Shown here: positions 53,237 to 63,000 of the stretch, piece after piece
Position numbering within the stretch: position 1 is the stretch's first letter
How the letters are laid out: every line of letters starts with the position of its first letter
Assembly (NCBI GenBank): GCA_023431345.1
Contig: JAEYWK010000167.1
Span: 25,295 to 89,294, forward strand
Source of the DNA: Pseudomonadota bacterium
Lineage (GTDB): Bacteria; Myxococcota_A; Polyangia; Polyangiales; Polyangiaceae
Length of the DNA: 64,000 nt
Direction of reading: 5' to 3'
Translations under genes and position numbers: made by a program
The notes under the pieces: generated by a model
What the model saw: only the letters and a program-made list of their open reading frames with translations
Database searches by the model: none
What the model was told of the DNA's origin: nothing

Positions 53237-54688
53237 TCAGTCCGCGTGCGGGCTGGTGGTCAGCGTGTAGTCCAGCTTGCCAGTGCCGCGCCTCGAACGA
53301 GACTCGAAGGTAACGACCTCGGTCTTGTCGAAGTCGAGGGGTGAGACGTAGTGGAAGGTAGCGTCTGCCGGGACCTTCTCCCCCAACTCGAGGATATCGC
53401 CGCCCGCGTTCGTCTTGAACTTGGCTTGCACCGTGCCGCCCGTGGTGGCGCCGCTGCTGATCTTGGCGCGCGGCTTGGTCAAGAGGTCCACATCGGTGAG
53501 CGGATCCAGATTCATGGGGCCGACGCTGGGCTCCACCGTGATGCTCACGCAGCGGCCGGCGTCCAGCATCTGCTGCAACTTCGGCAGCAGCTGATCGCGG
53601 TAGATCATCCCAGACAGCAGCCCTGCGTGCATCCATCCATTCGCCTCGCGCTCCGACATGCCCTGGTAGCTGCCTTCGGCGTCGCCAAAACTTCCGTCGG
53701 AGTATTGGGTGGTCGACACGTCGACGGAACCGTCCGTCACGTCGTAACCCTTCGACGAATCGGCGGTGTGGGTCTCCGTGATTGTCTTGAGCTGATTGCG
53801 ACCCGTGAGCTGCGCGTCGTCGTCCACGTCTACGATCAGCTCGAAAGTGAACCGGGCGCTCTGAAATGCGTTACCCGCTTGCCCCGTTACATTCAACGAC
53901 GAGTTGATGAGCACCAAGCCGGTCACGTCCGGACAGGGAATCTTAGAGTGGATTTGGATGGCTGCGCTCAATTTGCCCAAGCCGAACTCGGCGGTCGCGT
54001 CGAGCAGCACCTGAGTATCCGACAACGCCGACGTGACTTTGACTTCCCCCGAGGGAGAAGCATCCATATCGATTCCGGTTCTTCCGCTGCTGTACCTGTC
54101 GATGGTGGTCCCGAGAAAGGTGGCGTTGAACAGCGAGCCACCGAGCCAGCCCGCGCCAAAGGCTTCGCTGGCACTTGCCTTGTCGTCCGCCTGGAGGCGC
54201 ACCCCCGGCCACCGCAGATTCGGGGCGGATTGTGTCTGTTGCGTGCCGAACGAGCTCCACGCGGGGAGGTCGTCGAGCTCGGCCTGCATTCGCAGTCCAA
54301 CTTCGGCCAACAGGGCGCGCGTGCTCGCCTCGCCGCCCAGCTCGGTGACGAGGCCTGACAGTCCTGCCAGCGCCATTTGGCCATCTAGGTCTGCCGCCGC
54401 GAGCGCTGCTCTCCGCTCCTCGTCGGATAGGGAAGCGGCCTGGACTGCCGCGTCGACCACCGCGTCCGCGTCGATTTCCACTTCTTCGGAGTTAGCGCTG
54501 CCCGCCAGACCGCCTCTGCCACCCGCATCACCACCAGTAACGTCGCCTGCTTTGCCGTCCCCGCAGGCGCCTACGAAGAGAGCCACTCCCAGCGACACCA
54601 AGAGCGTTAGCGGCACGGCCTCGCGCTGACGCCGGTGGGCGAATGCGTTTCCTGAAGCCTGCCTGGTCTCTCGGTTCGCGTCGTACAT
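53237..54688 (-). CDS. Hypothetical lipoprotein
   Basis: The protein has 483 residues from the ATG at 54688 with GGAG upstream. A basic N-region leads to a hydrophobic core and the lipobox FVGAC (Cys42). The mature protein has a short Gly/Asp linker, then helices with repeated Ala/Leu (AVVDAAVQAASLSDEERRAA), and a large beta-rich region (about 180-480: FTFELIVDVDDDAQLTGRNQ, TVQAKFKTNAGGDILELGEK). No family was recognised. A 12-bp palindrome lies about 105 bp upstream. Confidence 0.65.
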   Translation of the reverse strand: MYDANRETRQASGNAFAHRRQREAVPLTLLVSLGVALFVGACGDGKAGDVTGGDAGGRGGLAGSANSEEVEIDADAVVDAAVQAASLSDEERRAALAAADLDGQMALAGLSGLVTELGGEASTRALLAEVGLRMQAELDDLPAWSSFGTQQTQSAPNLRWPGVRLQADDKASASEAFGAGWLGGSLFNATFLGTTIDRYSSGRTGIDMDASPSGEVKVTSALSDTQVLLDATAEFGLGKLSAAIQIHSKIPCPDVTGLVLINSSLNVTGQAGNAFQSARFTFELIVDVDDDAQLTGRNQLKTITETHTADSSKGYDVTDGSVDVSTTQYSDGSFGDAEGSYQGMSEREANGWMHAGLLSGMIYRDQLLPKLQQMLDAGRCVSITVEPSVGPMNLDPLTDVDLLTKPRAKISSGATTGGTVQAKFKTNAGGDILELGEKVPADATFHYVSPLDFDKTEVVTFESRSRRGTGKLDYTLTTSPHAD

Positions 54689-54792
54689 AGGTAAGTCTCC
54701 AGTTCTAACCGCGGGAAGATCCGGCTCCCAGGGAGCGCGCGTCATTGCCTATCAGTGTAGACGCCTGCTCTCGCGGCCAATAGGGCGCTGGG

Positions 54793-54804
54793 GTTTACGT
54801 AAAC
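54793..54804. promoter_or_regulatory. Perfect 12-bp palindrome
   Basis: GTTTACGTAAAC lies between the LuxR gene stop (54814) and the lipoprotein start (54688). It is A+T-rich against its surroundings. It could be an operator or a minor hairpin; nothing links it to a known regulator. Confidence 0.35.
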
Positions 54805-54813
54805 GCCGCGACC

Positions 54814-55836
54814 CTAGCGCGGCCCCGCTGGCCGCTGCGCTTCGTTCACGAGCTGATCGAAGCGCTTGATGGCTTCGTCTCTGGTGGAAACGCCCAGCTT
54901 CAGCGCCGCGCGGTGCAAGAGGACGCGGACGGTCGAGGTGGATAGGCCGAGCTCGTACGCGATCACCTTGTTCGTATGCCCCAGGTGGGCCTGCGTCATC
55001 ACTTGGTGCTCGCGCTCGCTCAGGTCGCGGCGCGGCGGGCGGGTAGGCGGAGAGTTCTCAACTGCCAGGACGAAGCGTCGACCGTCCGAGTCGAAGTCGT
55101 CGAGCAGCGACCAGCGCGACACCACGAGCGGACGCCAGCGCCGGGTGGCGGAGTCGACATTGCCGCGCTGCTTCTGGCTGCGTGCCTGGTCGAATGCCAC
55201 CGTTGCCTCGCGCAGCGTCGCCCTCGCTTCCACGATCCCGACATCGGATTCGGCGTGGAGGAGCGCGCCGCTCGGCGAAAGGACAGCGGCCGCCTTCGGC
55301 TTCGCCCCGCTCGTGGTCCTGCGCAGCCGCATCGCCGACGCGAGGTGGGCGGCCAGCCTCGTGAAGAGCGTGACCTGCTCCACCGACACCTTTCGCGTCG
55401 AGCGTAGCGGCGCGCCGAGCCAAAGGCCTTGCCCGCTCGCGTCGAGCGCGTTCAAGGCGAAGGCGTCGCGTGAGCCGCCGAGGATCTCGAACATCGGCAA
55501 GAAGGGGCGCATCTTCGCCACCTGGCTGGCTTGACCGCACGTCATGTGCCGCCAAGCCTCGAAGCCAGTTGGCTGCGGTCGCCCCGCGTAGCCAGCAGCT
55601 GCCACCGCCTCGTAGAATGGAGGGAGCCAGCTCGGATCGAAGCCGGTCGACGTTGCAACCTGCTCGATGACGGGCTGCTGCAGGTCGCGCGCGTCGTAGG
55701 TGTACGCGAGCACACCGAACCCGCGGTCCAGCAGCGGCGTGGCCGCCTCGGCGAGGTTGTGAACATAGTCGCTATCTCCGAGATCGAGCCGGTAAGCTGC
55801 CGCCAGGCAGTCCAGGATGAGCGCCGACTTCGTCAT
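54814..55836 (-). CDS. LuxR-type HTH transcriptional regulator
   Basis: The protein has 340 residues. The C-terminal GerE/LuxR HTH lies at about 272-325 (LSEREHQVMTQAHLGHTNKV, YELGLSTSTVRVLLHRAALK). The upstream 270 residues have two mixed alpha/beta regions resembling PAS/GAF sensory domains (VLAYTYDARDLQQPVIEQVA, VTLFTRLAAHLASAMRLRR), with no receiver Asp site recognised. The ligand is unknown. It stands alone with the neighbouring lipoprotein gene downstream on the same strand. Confidence 0.87.
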   Translation of the reverse strand: MTKSALILDCLAAAYRLDLGDSDYVHNLAEAATPLLDRGFGVLAYTYDARDLQQPVIEQVATSTGFDPSWLPPFYEAVAAAGYAGRPQPTGFEAWRHMTCGQASQVAKMRPFLPMFEILGGSRDAFALNALDASGQGLWLGAPLRSTRKVSVEQVTLFTRLAAHLASAMRLRRTTSGAKPKAAAVLSPSGALLHAESDVGIVEARATLREATVAFDQARSQKQRGNVDSATRRWRPLVVSRWSLLDDFDSDGRRFVLAVENSPPTRPPRRDLSEREHQVMTQAHLGHTNKVIAYELGLSTSTVRVLLHRAALKLGVSTRDEAIKRFDQLVNEAQRPAGPR

Positions 55837-56119
55837 GAAGCTCGCTCGTAGCAGGTCGTCGTCGAGGCGTCGGCGAATCTGCTCACGCCGCTGAAGATTC
55901 CCCGCCCGCGACGGACGCCGCTCTACTTAGTCCGTTCGCCCCGCCACACGCTGCGGGCAACCTGGCTCTTCGCCACGGGCGCGAGCACCTCCGCGCTGCA
56001 GCTTTGGCAGCGGTTGCGCTAGCCAAGGCCTGCCGAGCCCGCGCCATCCGCAGGAGCGGCGGCGCCACCATGCCGAGCTCGGACGCGCTGTTGCTGGGGC
56101 GTGCTACGCTCAGAGCTTC

Positions 56120-56713
56120 ATGGACGCGAACCATTTCACAAGGTGGTTAGTCGGTAGCGCGGGGCTTCTGGCCATCGTCAGCGGCTGCGCGTCCGCTCAA
56201 CACGACGACGCACTACGCTTGAGCGAAGAGCTGGGGCGCGCCCGGGCCGAGCTCGCGTGGGAGCGGGCGCACGCGGCAGAGGCCGAAGCCCGCTCCACCC
56301 TCCTCGAGTCTCGCGTCGACCGGCTCGAGAAAGCCGAGAAGGTTACGGGGGCGACGCCGCCGGTGGACCAGCGCTTTCTCGATCGGCTCGACCGCATGCT
56401 GCAAGTAGCGGAGAAGCTCGCAGAACAGCGCGCGAGCGACGCTCTCACTGGCGTGCCTTCGACCACCGCGGCTCCCGTGCCGGCAAAAGCGCTGCGGCCG
56501 GTGAGCGCGACGGAGCCCGAAGCGGACTATGGCGCGAGCGACTTGGCGTCGGCGACGCGAGATCCTGAGCTGCTCCTACTCGCCAAAAAGCTCCTCGCCC
56601 GCGCGGGCGGCGCCGGCGGCATCTCGGCCGACGAAGAGCGCGCGCTGCGCTTGCTCCTCCGCTCAGAGCGAAGGCTAGACACCGACAATCCTTGGCCGAA
56701 CGCGCTCTATTGA
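56120..56713 (+). CDS. Coiled-coil lipoprotein
   Basis: The protein has 197 residues. The lipobox is VSGC (Cys23). Residues about 30-110 form a coiled coil with heptads (LSEELGRARAELAWERAHAA, LESRVDRLEKAEKV), followed by an Ala/Pro linker and a helical tail (PELLLLAKKLLARAGGAGGI). The architecture recalls cell-envelope spacer lipoproteins. No partner gene is adjacent and the function is unknown. Confidence 0.65.
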   Translation: MDANHFTRWLVGSAGLLAIVSGCASAQHDDALRLSEELGRARAELAWERAHAAEAEARSTLLESRVDRLEKAEKVTGATPPVDQRFLDRLDRMLQVAEKLAEQRASDALTGVPSTTAAPVPAKALRPVSATEPEADYGASDLASATRDPELLLLAKKLLARAGGAGGISADEERALRLLLRSERRLDTDNPWPNALY

Positions 56714-56770
56714 GTCGTTGTGGCAGGACCCGAGGGTCACGGAGACGTCGTAAAGCTGTAGAGTCGGATC

Positions 56771-57629
56771 ATGGCGGACAGGGGCGGCAAGGGCGATTCG
56801 GCCACGCAGGTTTCTCAGGTAAGCAGCCCCGGTTGGACACGGTCCATCCAGCCTGCGCCGACGCTGGTGTCACGGCAGTGGTCTCACGCGTTGGCGCGCC
56901 GCTGTCGCGAGCCAGCACGGGTGGCGGGGTTTATCGAGCCGGCCTCGTCTTCGCACCACGTCCTCATGCCGCTCGACGCCGGATTCCAGTTCGAGGCGCG
57001 TGAGCTCGGCACAGGACGCTGGCAGCGTCACGAGGTCCGCGTCGGCGATCTTCGACCTTTACCTCGATCCCGCCTCGCTGCTTGCGCAAAGCGGGCGGGC
57101 CTCTGCGCGCTCGGTCGAGCCGACTTGGCGCGTGCTTCGCGATCCGCTGCTCACCGAGCTGCTCGGCTCGGTAGGGCGCGGTCTGGATCAGGCGGATAGC
57201 TCGGAGGAGCTGTTCGGCGATTTGGCGACGACACTGTTTACCCTCCAGCTCACGCGGGCTCATGGTGTGAGCGCCGCAGCGTCGGAGCCACGTCGTTCGG
57301 GCCTGTCGCCGTACGTGCTGAGGCGGGTCCGGGAGTACGTGGCCTCCCGCCTGGCAGACACGATTCGCCTGCACCAGCTGGCAGCCCTGGCCGGGCTGAG
57401 CCCATTCCATTTCGCGCGCGCCTTCAAGGTGTCGACGGGCCTCTCGCCTCACGCCTACGTCTCGCATTGCCGCATCTCCGAGTCCAAGCGGCTGCTAGCG
57501 CGATCGAATCTGACGATTAGTGAGGTCGCTCGCCGCACCGGCTTCAGCGGCACCGGCCAGTTGTCGAGGCGCTTTCGAGCCTTCACCGGAACGACGCCCA
57601 CGGCCTTCCGGCTCCTGAGTCGCGGCTGA
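56771..57629 (+). pseudogene. AraC-family regulator with a frameshift
   Basis: Frame 1 from the ATG at 56771 reads a normal AraC N-terminal domain (SSSHHVLMPLDAGFQFEARE, RWQRHEVRVGDL) and then degrades into Arg/Ala-rich sequence. A second frame carries the rest: from DLYLDPASLLAQSGR to a complete AraC HTH (LADTIRLHQLAALAGLSPFH, ISEVARRTGFSGTGQLSRRF). The break is at about 57047-57062 in GATCTTCGACCTTTACC; removing seven bases between the two CTT copies rejoins GDL to YLDP. The HTH half alone has a possible GTG start at 57000. Real inactivation or a sequencing error are both possible. Confidence 0.8.
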
Positions 57630-57718
57630 ATCTGCAGCAAGAAACGTCAACACAGCGCAAGGCGCGCGAAGCAGGTGAGCCGCTTTCGTGGTCTCTAGGA
57701 GTCGACCAAGGAGCAACC

Positions 57719-58171
57719 ATGCACAGTGATTCGTCGGCTTCGAAGGACCCCCTGCAACATTACGTCGGGCGCTGGCGCGGCGAGGTCAGCGTCGAGAGCG
57801 CGGGCTCGGAGCCGCAGCGCTATACCCAAGACAACACCTTCGAGTGGATTCTGGGTGACCGCTTCCTCGAAGAGCGCGGCACCGGCTCGAACGGCAGCGC
57901 CTTCATCGGCCTATGGGCGCGTGAAGGCGCAACCGGCAAGTACCGCGCGTACTATTTCATGGCTCCAACGGGCGACGTCGTCGTCCTCAGCCATGAGTGG
58001 CAGGAGGGCAGTCAGAGCTTCGTCGGCTCGGCGGAGCTCGGCGGCGGCGTCCGCATGTTAGCCGAAGATCGCTTCTACGGCCGTGACGAGTACGAGTGGA
58101 ACATCACGGTTCAAGACAGCGCGGGCAAGATCCTCACGCGCATGCGCGGTCACGAACGTCGCGTCGGTTGA
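57719..58171 (+). CDS. DUF1579-like small protein
   Basis: The protein has 150 residues from an ATG with a strong AAGGAG five bases upstream. The sequence has the beta-barrel pattern of DUF1579/lipocalin-like proteins: an early VGRWRGEVSVESAG strand, FEWILGDRFLEERG, LWAREGATGKYRAYYF and a closing RMRGHERR. No signal peptide. The biochemical role is unknown. It follows the broken AraC gene on the same strand, its possible former target. Confidence 0.72.
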   Translation: MHSDSSASKDPLQHYVGRWRGEVSVESAGSEPQRYTQDNTFEWILGDRFLEERGTGSNGSAFIGLWAREGATGKYRAYYFMAPTGDVVVLSHEWQEGSQSFVGSAELGGGVRMLAEDRFYGRDEYEWNITVQDSAGKILTRMRGHERRVG

Positions 58172-58219
58172 TGCTGCGGGCGATCGGCGTCTCTCACGCG
58201 CCCAGCCGTCAGCGCGTCG

Positions 58220-58789
58220 CTACAACCCGGCGGCGGCATAAAGCTCGTCCACGGGGAACCGGCAGTCGATCGACGGGAAGACGGCGCTCTCGCCAACACC
58301 GTATACGCTATGGCGCCAGTCGCCACCCGCCGCGCGAGTAAACACCTCGATGCGGCGGCGATCTTGGGCCACGAGAACGTAATCGCGGAGTGACGGAAGT
58401 TGCTGGTAGTGCTCACGCTTGTCGCCGCGATCGTACTCCTCAGTGCTGGCGCTGAGCACCTCCACCACGAGCGTCGGGTTGGTGACGTGAGTGGGGGACT
58501 GCGGATCCCGTTCGGGCTCACCGCACACGACTGCCGCGTCTGCGTACGTGGCCAGCCCCGTCGCAAGGACGCGCAGCCGAAGATCCGCACTGTAGGGTCG
58601 ACATGGCCGCCCGCGGAGTTGTGTCCCCAGCAGCACCACGATGGCGGCGGAAAGCGCCGCATGCTCCGGCGTACCGCCAGCCATGGCTACAATCGCGCCA
58701 GCAACGAACTCGTGCCGCACGGGCCCCATCTCTTCTACCGCCAAGTAGTCTTGGAACGAGTAGTGATGCTGCGGGAACGCGACGACCAT
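58220..58789 (-). CDS. Uma2-family putative endonuclease
   Basis: The protein has 189 residues from the ATG at 58789; a GTG at 58795 adds two residues. It has the Uma2 (DUF820) pattern: FQDYLAVEEMGPVRHEFVAG, YADAAVVCGEPERD, then NPTLVVEVLSASTEEYDRGD with KREHY, which supply the PD-(D/E)xK-like acidic and Lys residues, and PSLRDYVLVAQDRRRIEVF. Such proteins are restriction-nuclease-like and common in cyanobacteria and myxobacteria, often linked to mobile DNA. A genuine nuclease role is not established. Confidence 0.88.
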   Translation of the reverse strand: MVVAFPQHHYSFQDYLAVEEMGPVRHEFVAGAIVAMAGGTPEHAALSAAIVVLLGTQLRGRPCRPYSADLRLRVLATGLATYADAAVVCGEPERDPQSPTHVTNPTLVVEVLSASTEEYDRGDKREHYQQLPSLRDYVLVAQDRRRIEVFTRAAGGDWRHSVYGVGESAVFPSIDCRFPVDELYAAAGL

Positions 58790-58901
58790 CTCCACCGGTG
58801 TTTAGCATGGTGCTGCGGCTGGCCCCAGGAGACGAATGCGACCCTAGTCCGGTCGGAGATTTTTGAAGCAACTGGCGTCGGGCGGTGGCCGATGAGGCGC
58901 C

Positions 58902-59744
58902 ATGACGTCGATGTGCATTGCCCAAAGCTCCTTCGGCCGCTTGACGGCCATCGTTTCGATCTTCGGGTGCACCGCGGGTTGCAGCATGACTCGAACTACA
59001 ACCCTGGTGCGCGCCACCGAGGAGGCACCCGTGCAGCGCGTTCGCCTCGTCAGGCCGGACGCCGCGCCTCTGCGGGCCGCGTGGAGGCAAGAGGGGCGTG
59101 AGCTGGTCGGCAAGCTGTCATTCACGGCTGCTTGCCAGGCTGAGACGCGGCAGCTCGTGAAGCGTGAGCAAGTGACCGAGACGGCGCCAAACAAGGCCTA
59201 CTACGTGAGCGCCTACGTGGTGGGCGCAGTGATCTCTGCCGTCGGCTTGGCCTTCATCGCAAACGCCAGCGGGAAAAGCGAGGCGGTGTACTGCGGTAGC
59301 GGTGGGCAGGTGCGCTCGGGGGACACCTGCAAGAGCGCCGCCGGCGCGTGGCGCACCGGCGGCGTCGCCCTGCTCGGCACGGGGTTGGGCACGATGCTGG
59401 GTGGCGTCATCATGCAAGCGCGCAAGTCGGAGGTGCAAACCTCGGCGCTCCTGCCGGAAGAGCGCGTGTCGGTCGATCCGAAGCTGTACGCCTGCGCGCG
59501 CGTCGAAGATTTGCAGGGAACGGTGGTGGCGGCGGAGCTGTCGGGAGGCGGCAAATGGCTCGGTACGGCCGACGCGCAGGGCATGGTCCGCATCGACCTC
59601 GGGCCCAACGCGAACCTCGGCGCGCAGCAGACCGCGCGCTTCAGCGTGGACTCCGCCCCCGAGCCCACCCACCGCTTCGCGCGGTCTGGTCTAGCTCTCG
59701 GCGAGCTGCCTCTCACCGCCGCGCGCAAAGTCGCCAAGCGCTGA
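58902..59744 (+). CDS. Hypothetical lipoprotein with hydrophobic helices
   Basis: The protein has 280 residues from the ATG at 58902 (GAGG upstream). The lipobox is FGCTAGC, with Cys27 the likely lipidated residue. Two hydrophobic helices follow (about 105-125 YYVSAYVVGAVISAVGLAFI, and 150-172 TGGVALLGTGLGTMLGGVIM), then a beta-rich C-terminal domain (about 185-270: VVAAELSGGGKWLGTADAQG). No family was recognised. It is the last protein gene before the CRISPR array, 226 bp away. Confidence 0.6.
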   Translation: MTSMCIAQSSFGRLTAIVSIFGCTAGCSMTRTTTLVRATEEAPVQRVRLVRPDAAPLRAAWRQEGRELVGKLSFTAACQAETRQLVKREQVTETAPNKAYYVSAYVVGAVISAVGLAFIANASGKSEAVYCGSGGQVRSGDTCKSAAGAWRTGGVALLGTGLGTMLGGVIMQARKSEVQTSALLPEERVSVDPKLYACARVEDLQGTVVAAELSGGGKWLGTADAQGMVRIDLGPNANLGAQQTARFSVDSAPEPTHRFARSGLALGELPLTAARKVAKR

Positions 59745-59970
59745 GGGCACCGTCACCACGACCACCATCACCCTCACGATCGCAGAGAGAAACCTGGCTC
59801 CGCTACGATAGCCTTCTGCAAATCTGGCCGCGTCTCGGCAGCCCCCCCGACTTTGCGTTCCCCCGGCGCGAATAGCGGCCGACGTGTCATTGATCGCGGC
59901 CCACAGATTGTGTCGCGCCACTCGCGATTAGGTTAACTCGCTGCCGGCGCGCGGCAGCGTGAACATCGAG

Positions 59971-60006
59971 TTGGGAATGGAGCCGTCGCGCGAACGCGAC
60001 GGAGTG
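59971..60006 (-). repeat. Degenerate terminal CRISPR repeat
   Basis: The last 30 bases match the array repeat (from AATGGAGCC to the final GTG), but the first five bases differ: TTGGG in place of GCTTC. It sits at the left array end. On the minus strand these are the 3' bases of the repeat, the part usually degraded in the leader-distal copy. Confidence 0.9.
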
Positions 60007-63000
60007 CAGTTGCGCGTACGCGGTGCCGCCAAACATAAGGTGCTTCAATGGAGCCGTCGCGCGAACGCGACGGAGTGGTGAGCACGCATGCCAGGTCGAA
60101 CGGCACGCCCAGAGTGCTTCAATGGAGCCGTCGCGCGAACGCGACGGAGTGTTCCCATCACGCTGGCGGTTACATCCGGCAATACATTGGCTTCAATGGA
60201 GCCGTCGCGCGAACGCGACGGAGTGGTCAACGACCTCTGGAAGGTCGCGATGGACATGCGCGCTTCAATGGAGCCGTCGCGCGAACGCGACGGAGTGCTT
60301 TTCACGTCACGGCTCCTTTTGCGATGGCGTTCCGCTTCAATGGAGCCGTCGCGCGAACGCGACGGAGTGGGCTTTGGTGGCGTCCAGCGCGCCCGTGTGT
60401 TCGCAGCTTCAATGGAGCCGTCGCGCGAACGCGACGGAGTGCTCCTCCACGTCGTGCAGCAGCGCCGTGCGAAGGAGGGCTTCAATGGAGCCGTCGCGCG
60501 AACGCGACGGAGTGTCGCACTGGTCGACCCAATCGAGCCGATCCCAGTAGGGCTTCAATGGAGCCGTCGCGCGAACGCGACGGAGTGCTCAATCCCGCCC
60601 GCGCCGCCGGTCCCGCGCAAGCGCTTCAATGGAGCCGTCGCGCGAACGCGACGGAGTGTCTACTCGGGTGAGCTCGCTCGAGCGCACGAGCGGCTGGCTT
60701 CAATGGAGCCGTCGCGCGAACGCGACGGAGTGGAAGAGCCACGACTACTTCTGCATCCCGCTCTGCCTGCTTCAATGGAGCCGTCGCGCGAACGCGACGG
60801 AGTGCGCAACGCGGGGCGCGTGGGTACGCAGACGTACGCGCTTCAATGGAGCCGTCGCGCGAACGCGACGGAGTGAACGCGGCCGGGCTCATCCCGCCCG
60901 CGCCAAAGTTGCTTCAATGGAGCCGTCGCGCGAACGCGACGGAGTGTTTGCGACGATCGATGAGGTCGCCCGCTATGCTGCCGCTTCAATGGAGCCGTCG
61001 CGCGAACGCGACGGAGTGTCGCCGCCCAGCCACAAGATCCCGTCGCGGACCTTGCTTCAATGGAGCCGTCGCGCGAACGCGACGGAGTGGCGCGCGCTTG
61101 ACGACCATGCCCGGGTCTTTCGAGGTGCTTCAATGGAGCCGTCGCGCGAACGCGACGGAGTGGTGCTGTCGGGCGCGCTGCAGGCTGCCGACGCCATCGT
61201 GCTTCAATGGAGCCGTCGCGCGAACGCGACGGAGTGCCTCCGGCGTGTTCACATCGACGCGCCTGCGCCTCTAGCTTCAATGGAGCCGTCGCGCGAACGC
61301 GACGGAGTGATCTAAGTCAGTTGCCGCGGTGAGACGCGGCGGCAGGCTTCAATGGAGCCGTCGCGCGAACGCGACGGAGTGCCCGCCGCTTGATCGTCTC
61401 GTGGATCGCATAGCCCTGCTTCAATGGAGCCGTCGCGCGAACGCGACGGAGTGTTTCACGACTACGCCGCGGACAACGGAGCCGATTGGGGCTTCAATGG
61501 AGCCGTCGCGCGAACGCGACGGAGTGTGCTTGATCAGCTCGCCGCTGTAGTCGCGGGTTCGAGCTTCAATGGAGCCGTCGCGCGAACGCGACGGAGTGCG
61601 CCCGCTGGCCAAGGTGCTGCCGTTCAGGCGCCAGCTGCTTCAATGGAGCCGTCGCGCGAACGCGACGGAGTGCAGCTGAGCGAGGCGAAGGCGGCGCTAG
61701 GGAGAATGACCGCTTCAATGGAGCCGTCGCGCGAACGCGACGGAGTGATCGTCGAGGAGGAGCGCCGCGAGCTCGACCCGCTGCTTCAATGGAGCCGTCG
61801 CGCGAACGCGACGGAGTGCTCCTCGCTGGTGATGTCGACCTCCACCGTGTGGAGGCTTCAATGGAGCCGTCGCGCGAACGCGACGGAGTGCGATCGCGGG
61901 ATAGTGGGGATGTGTTCTTCGCTCATCGGCTTCAATGGAGCCGTCGCGCGAACGCGACGGAGTGAAGAAGCCCGCGGCGCGGCGTTGGCGCAATGGGGCG
62001 CTTCAATGGAGCCGTCGCGCGAACGCGACGGAGTGTCGAGACGAGCCACGGCCACCGCTGCGTGCAGTGCGCGCTTCAATGGAGCCGTCGCGCGAACGCG
62101 ACGGAGTGGACGTAGCGAGCAAAGACGACGCGCCCACCGAGTCGCTTCAATGGAGCCGTCGCGCGAACGCGACGGAGTGGTCGTCGCTGCTGGTGGCCGT
62201 CGGCTCGCACGAGACGCTTCAATGGAGCCGTCGCGCGAACGCGACGGAGTGTGACCTGGTCACTGAAAGAGCACGCGCCAGTACCCCTGGCTTCAATGGA
62301 GCCGTCGCGCGAACGCGACGGAGTGGAGACCAACCATATCGGCAACACAGGCCGCGCCGTGCTGCTTCAATGGAGCCGTCGCGCGAACGCGACGGAGTGA
62401 AGCAGATTCGTGAGACCCAAGCGGTCGAGCGGCAGCTTCAATGGAGCCGTCGCGCGAACGCGACGGAGTGCCGGAGCGCTGCACTCGATGACGCTGGCGA
62501 GCTGGGCTTCAATGGAGCCGTCGCGCGAACGCGACGGAGTGGCGCTTGGCTTGCCGGGGCGCGACAGGTGGACCTTATGCTTCAATGGAGCCGTCGCGCG
62601 AACGCGACGGAGTGGAGCCCGTGTAGAACGCCGGGCCCGCTCCGGGCAGCTCGCTTCAATGGAGCCGTCGCGCGAACGCGACGGAGTGGGTAACAAGGCG
62701 CTCGCCGATCGCGCCACCGCTGCGCTTCAATGGAGCCGTCGCGCGAACGCGACGGAGTGGGGCTCACCGCCGGCATCGCCATCGGCCAAACGGCCATGCT
62801 TCAATGGAGCCGTCGCGCGAACGCGACGGAGTGTCATCAAGCGCACTCGCGAAGATCACGAGGCTTGGCTGCTTCAATGGAGCCGTCGCGCGAACGCGAC
62901 GGAGTGTTTGGAGGCCCGCGCGCACGCGGCCGCCATGCGCCAGGCTTCAATGGAGCCGTCGCGCGAACGCGACGGAGTGATCTCGGCAACAGCGCCAGCG

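Noticed and set aside
61424..62254. Long open frame of 276 codons inside the array, repeating MEPSRERDGV
   Set aside because: It is the CRISPR repeat read through; its spacing follows repeats and spacers, and similar frames exist in every phase.
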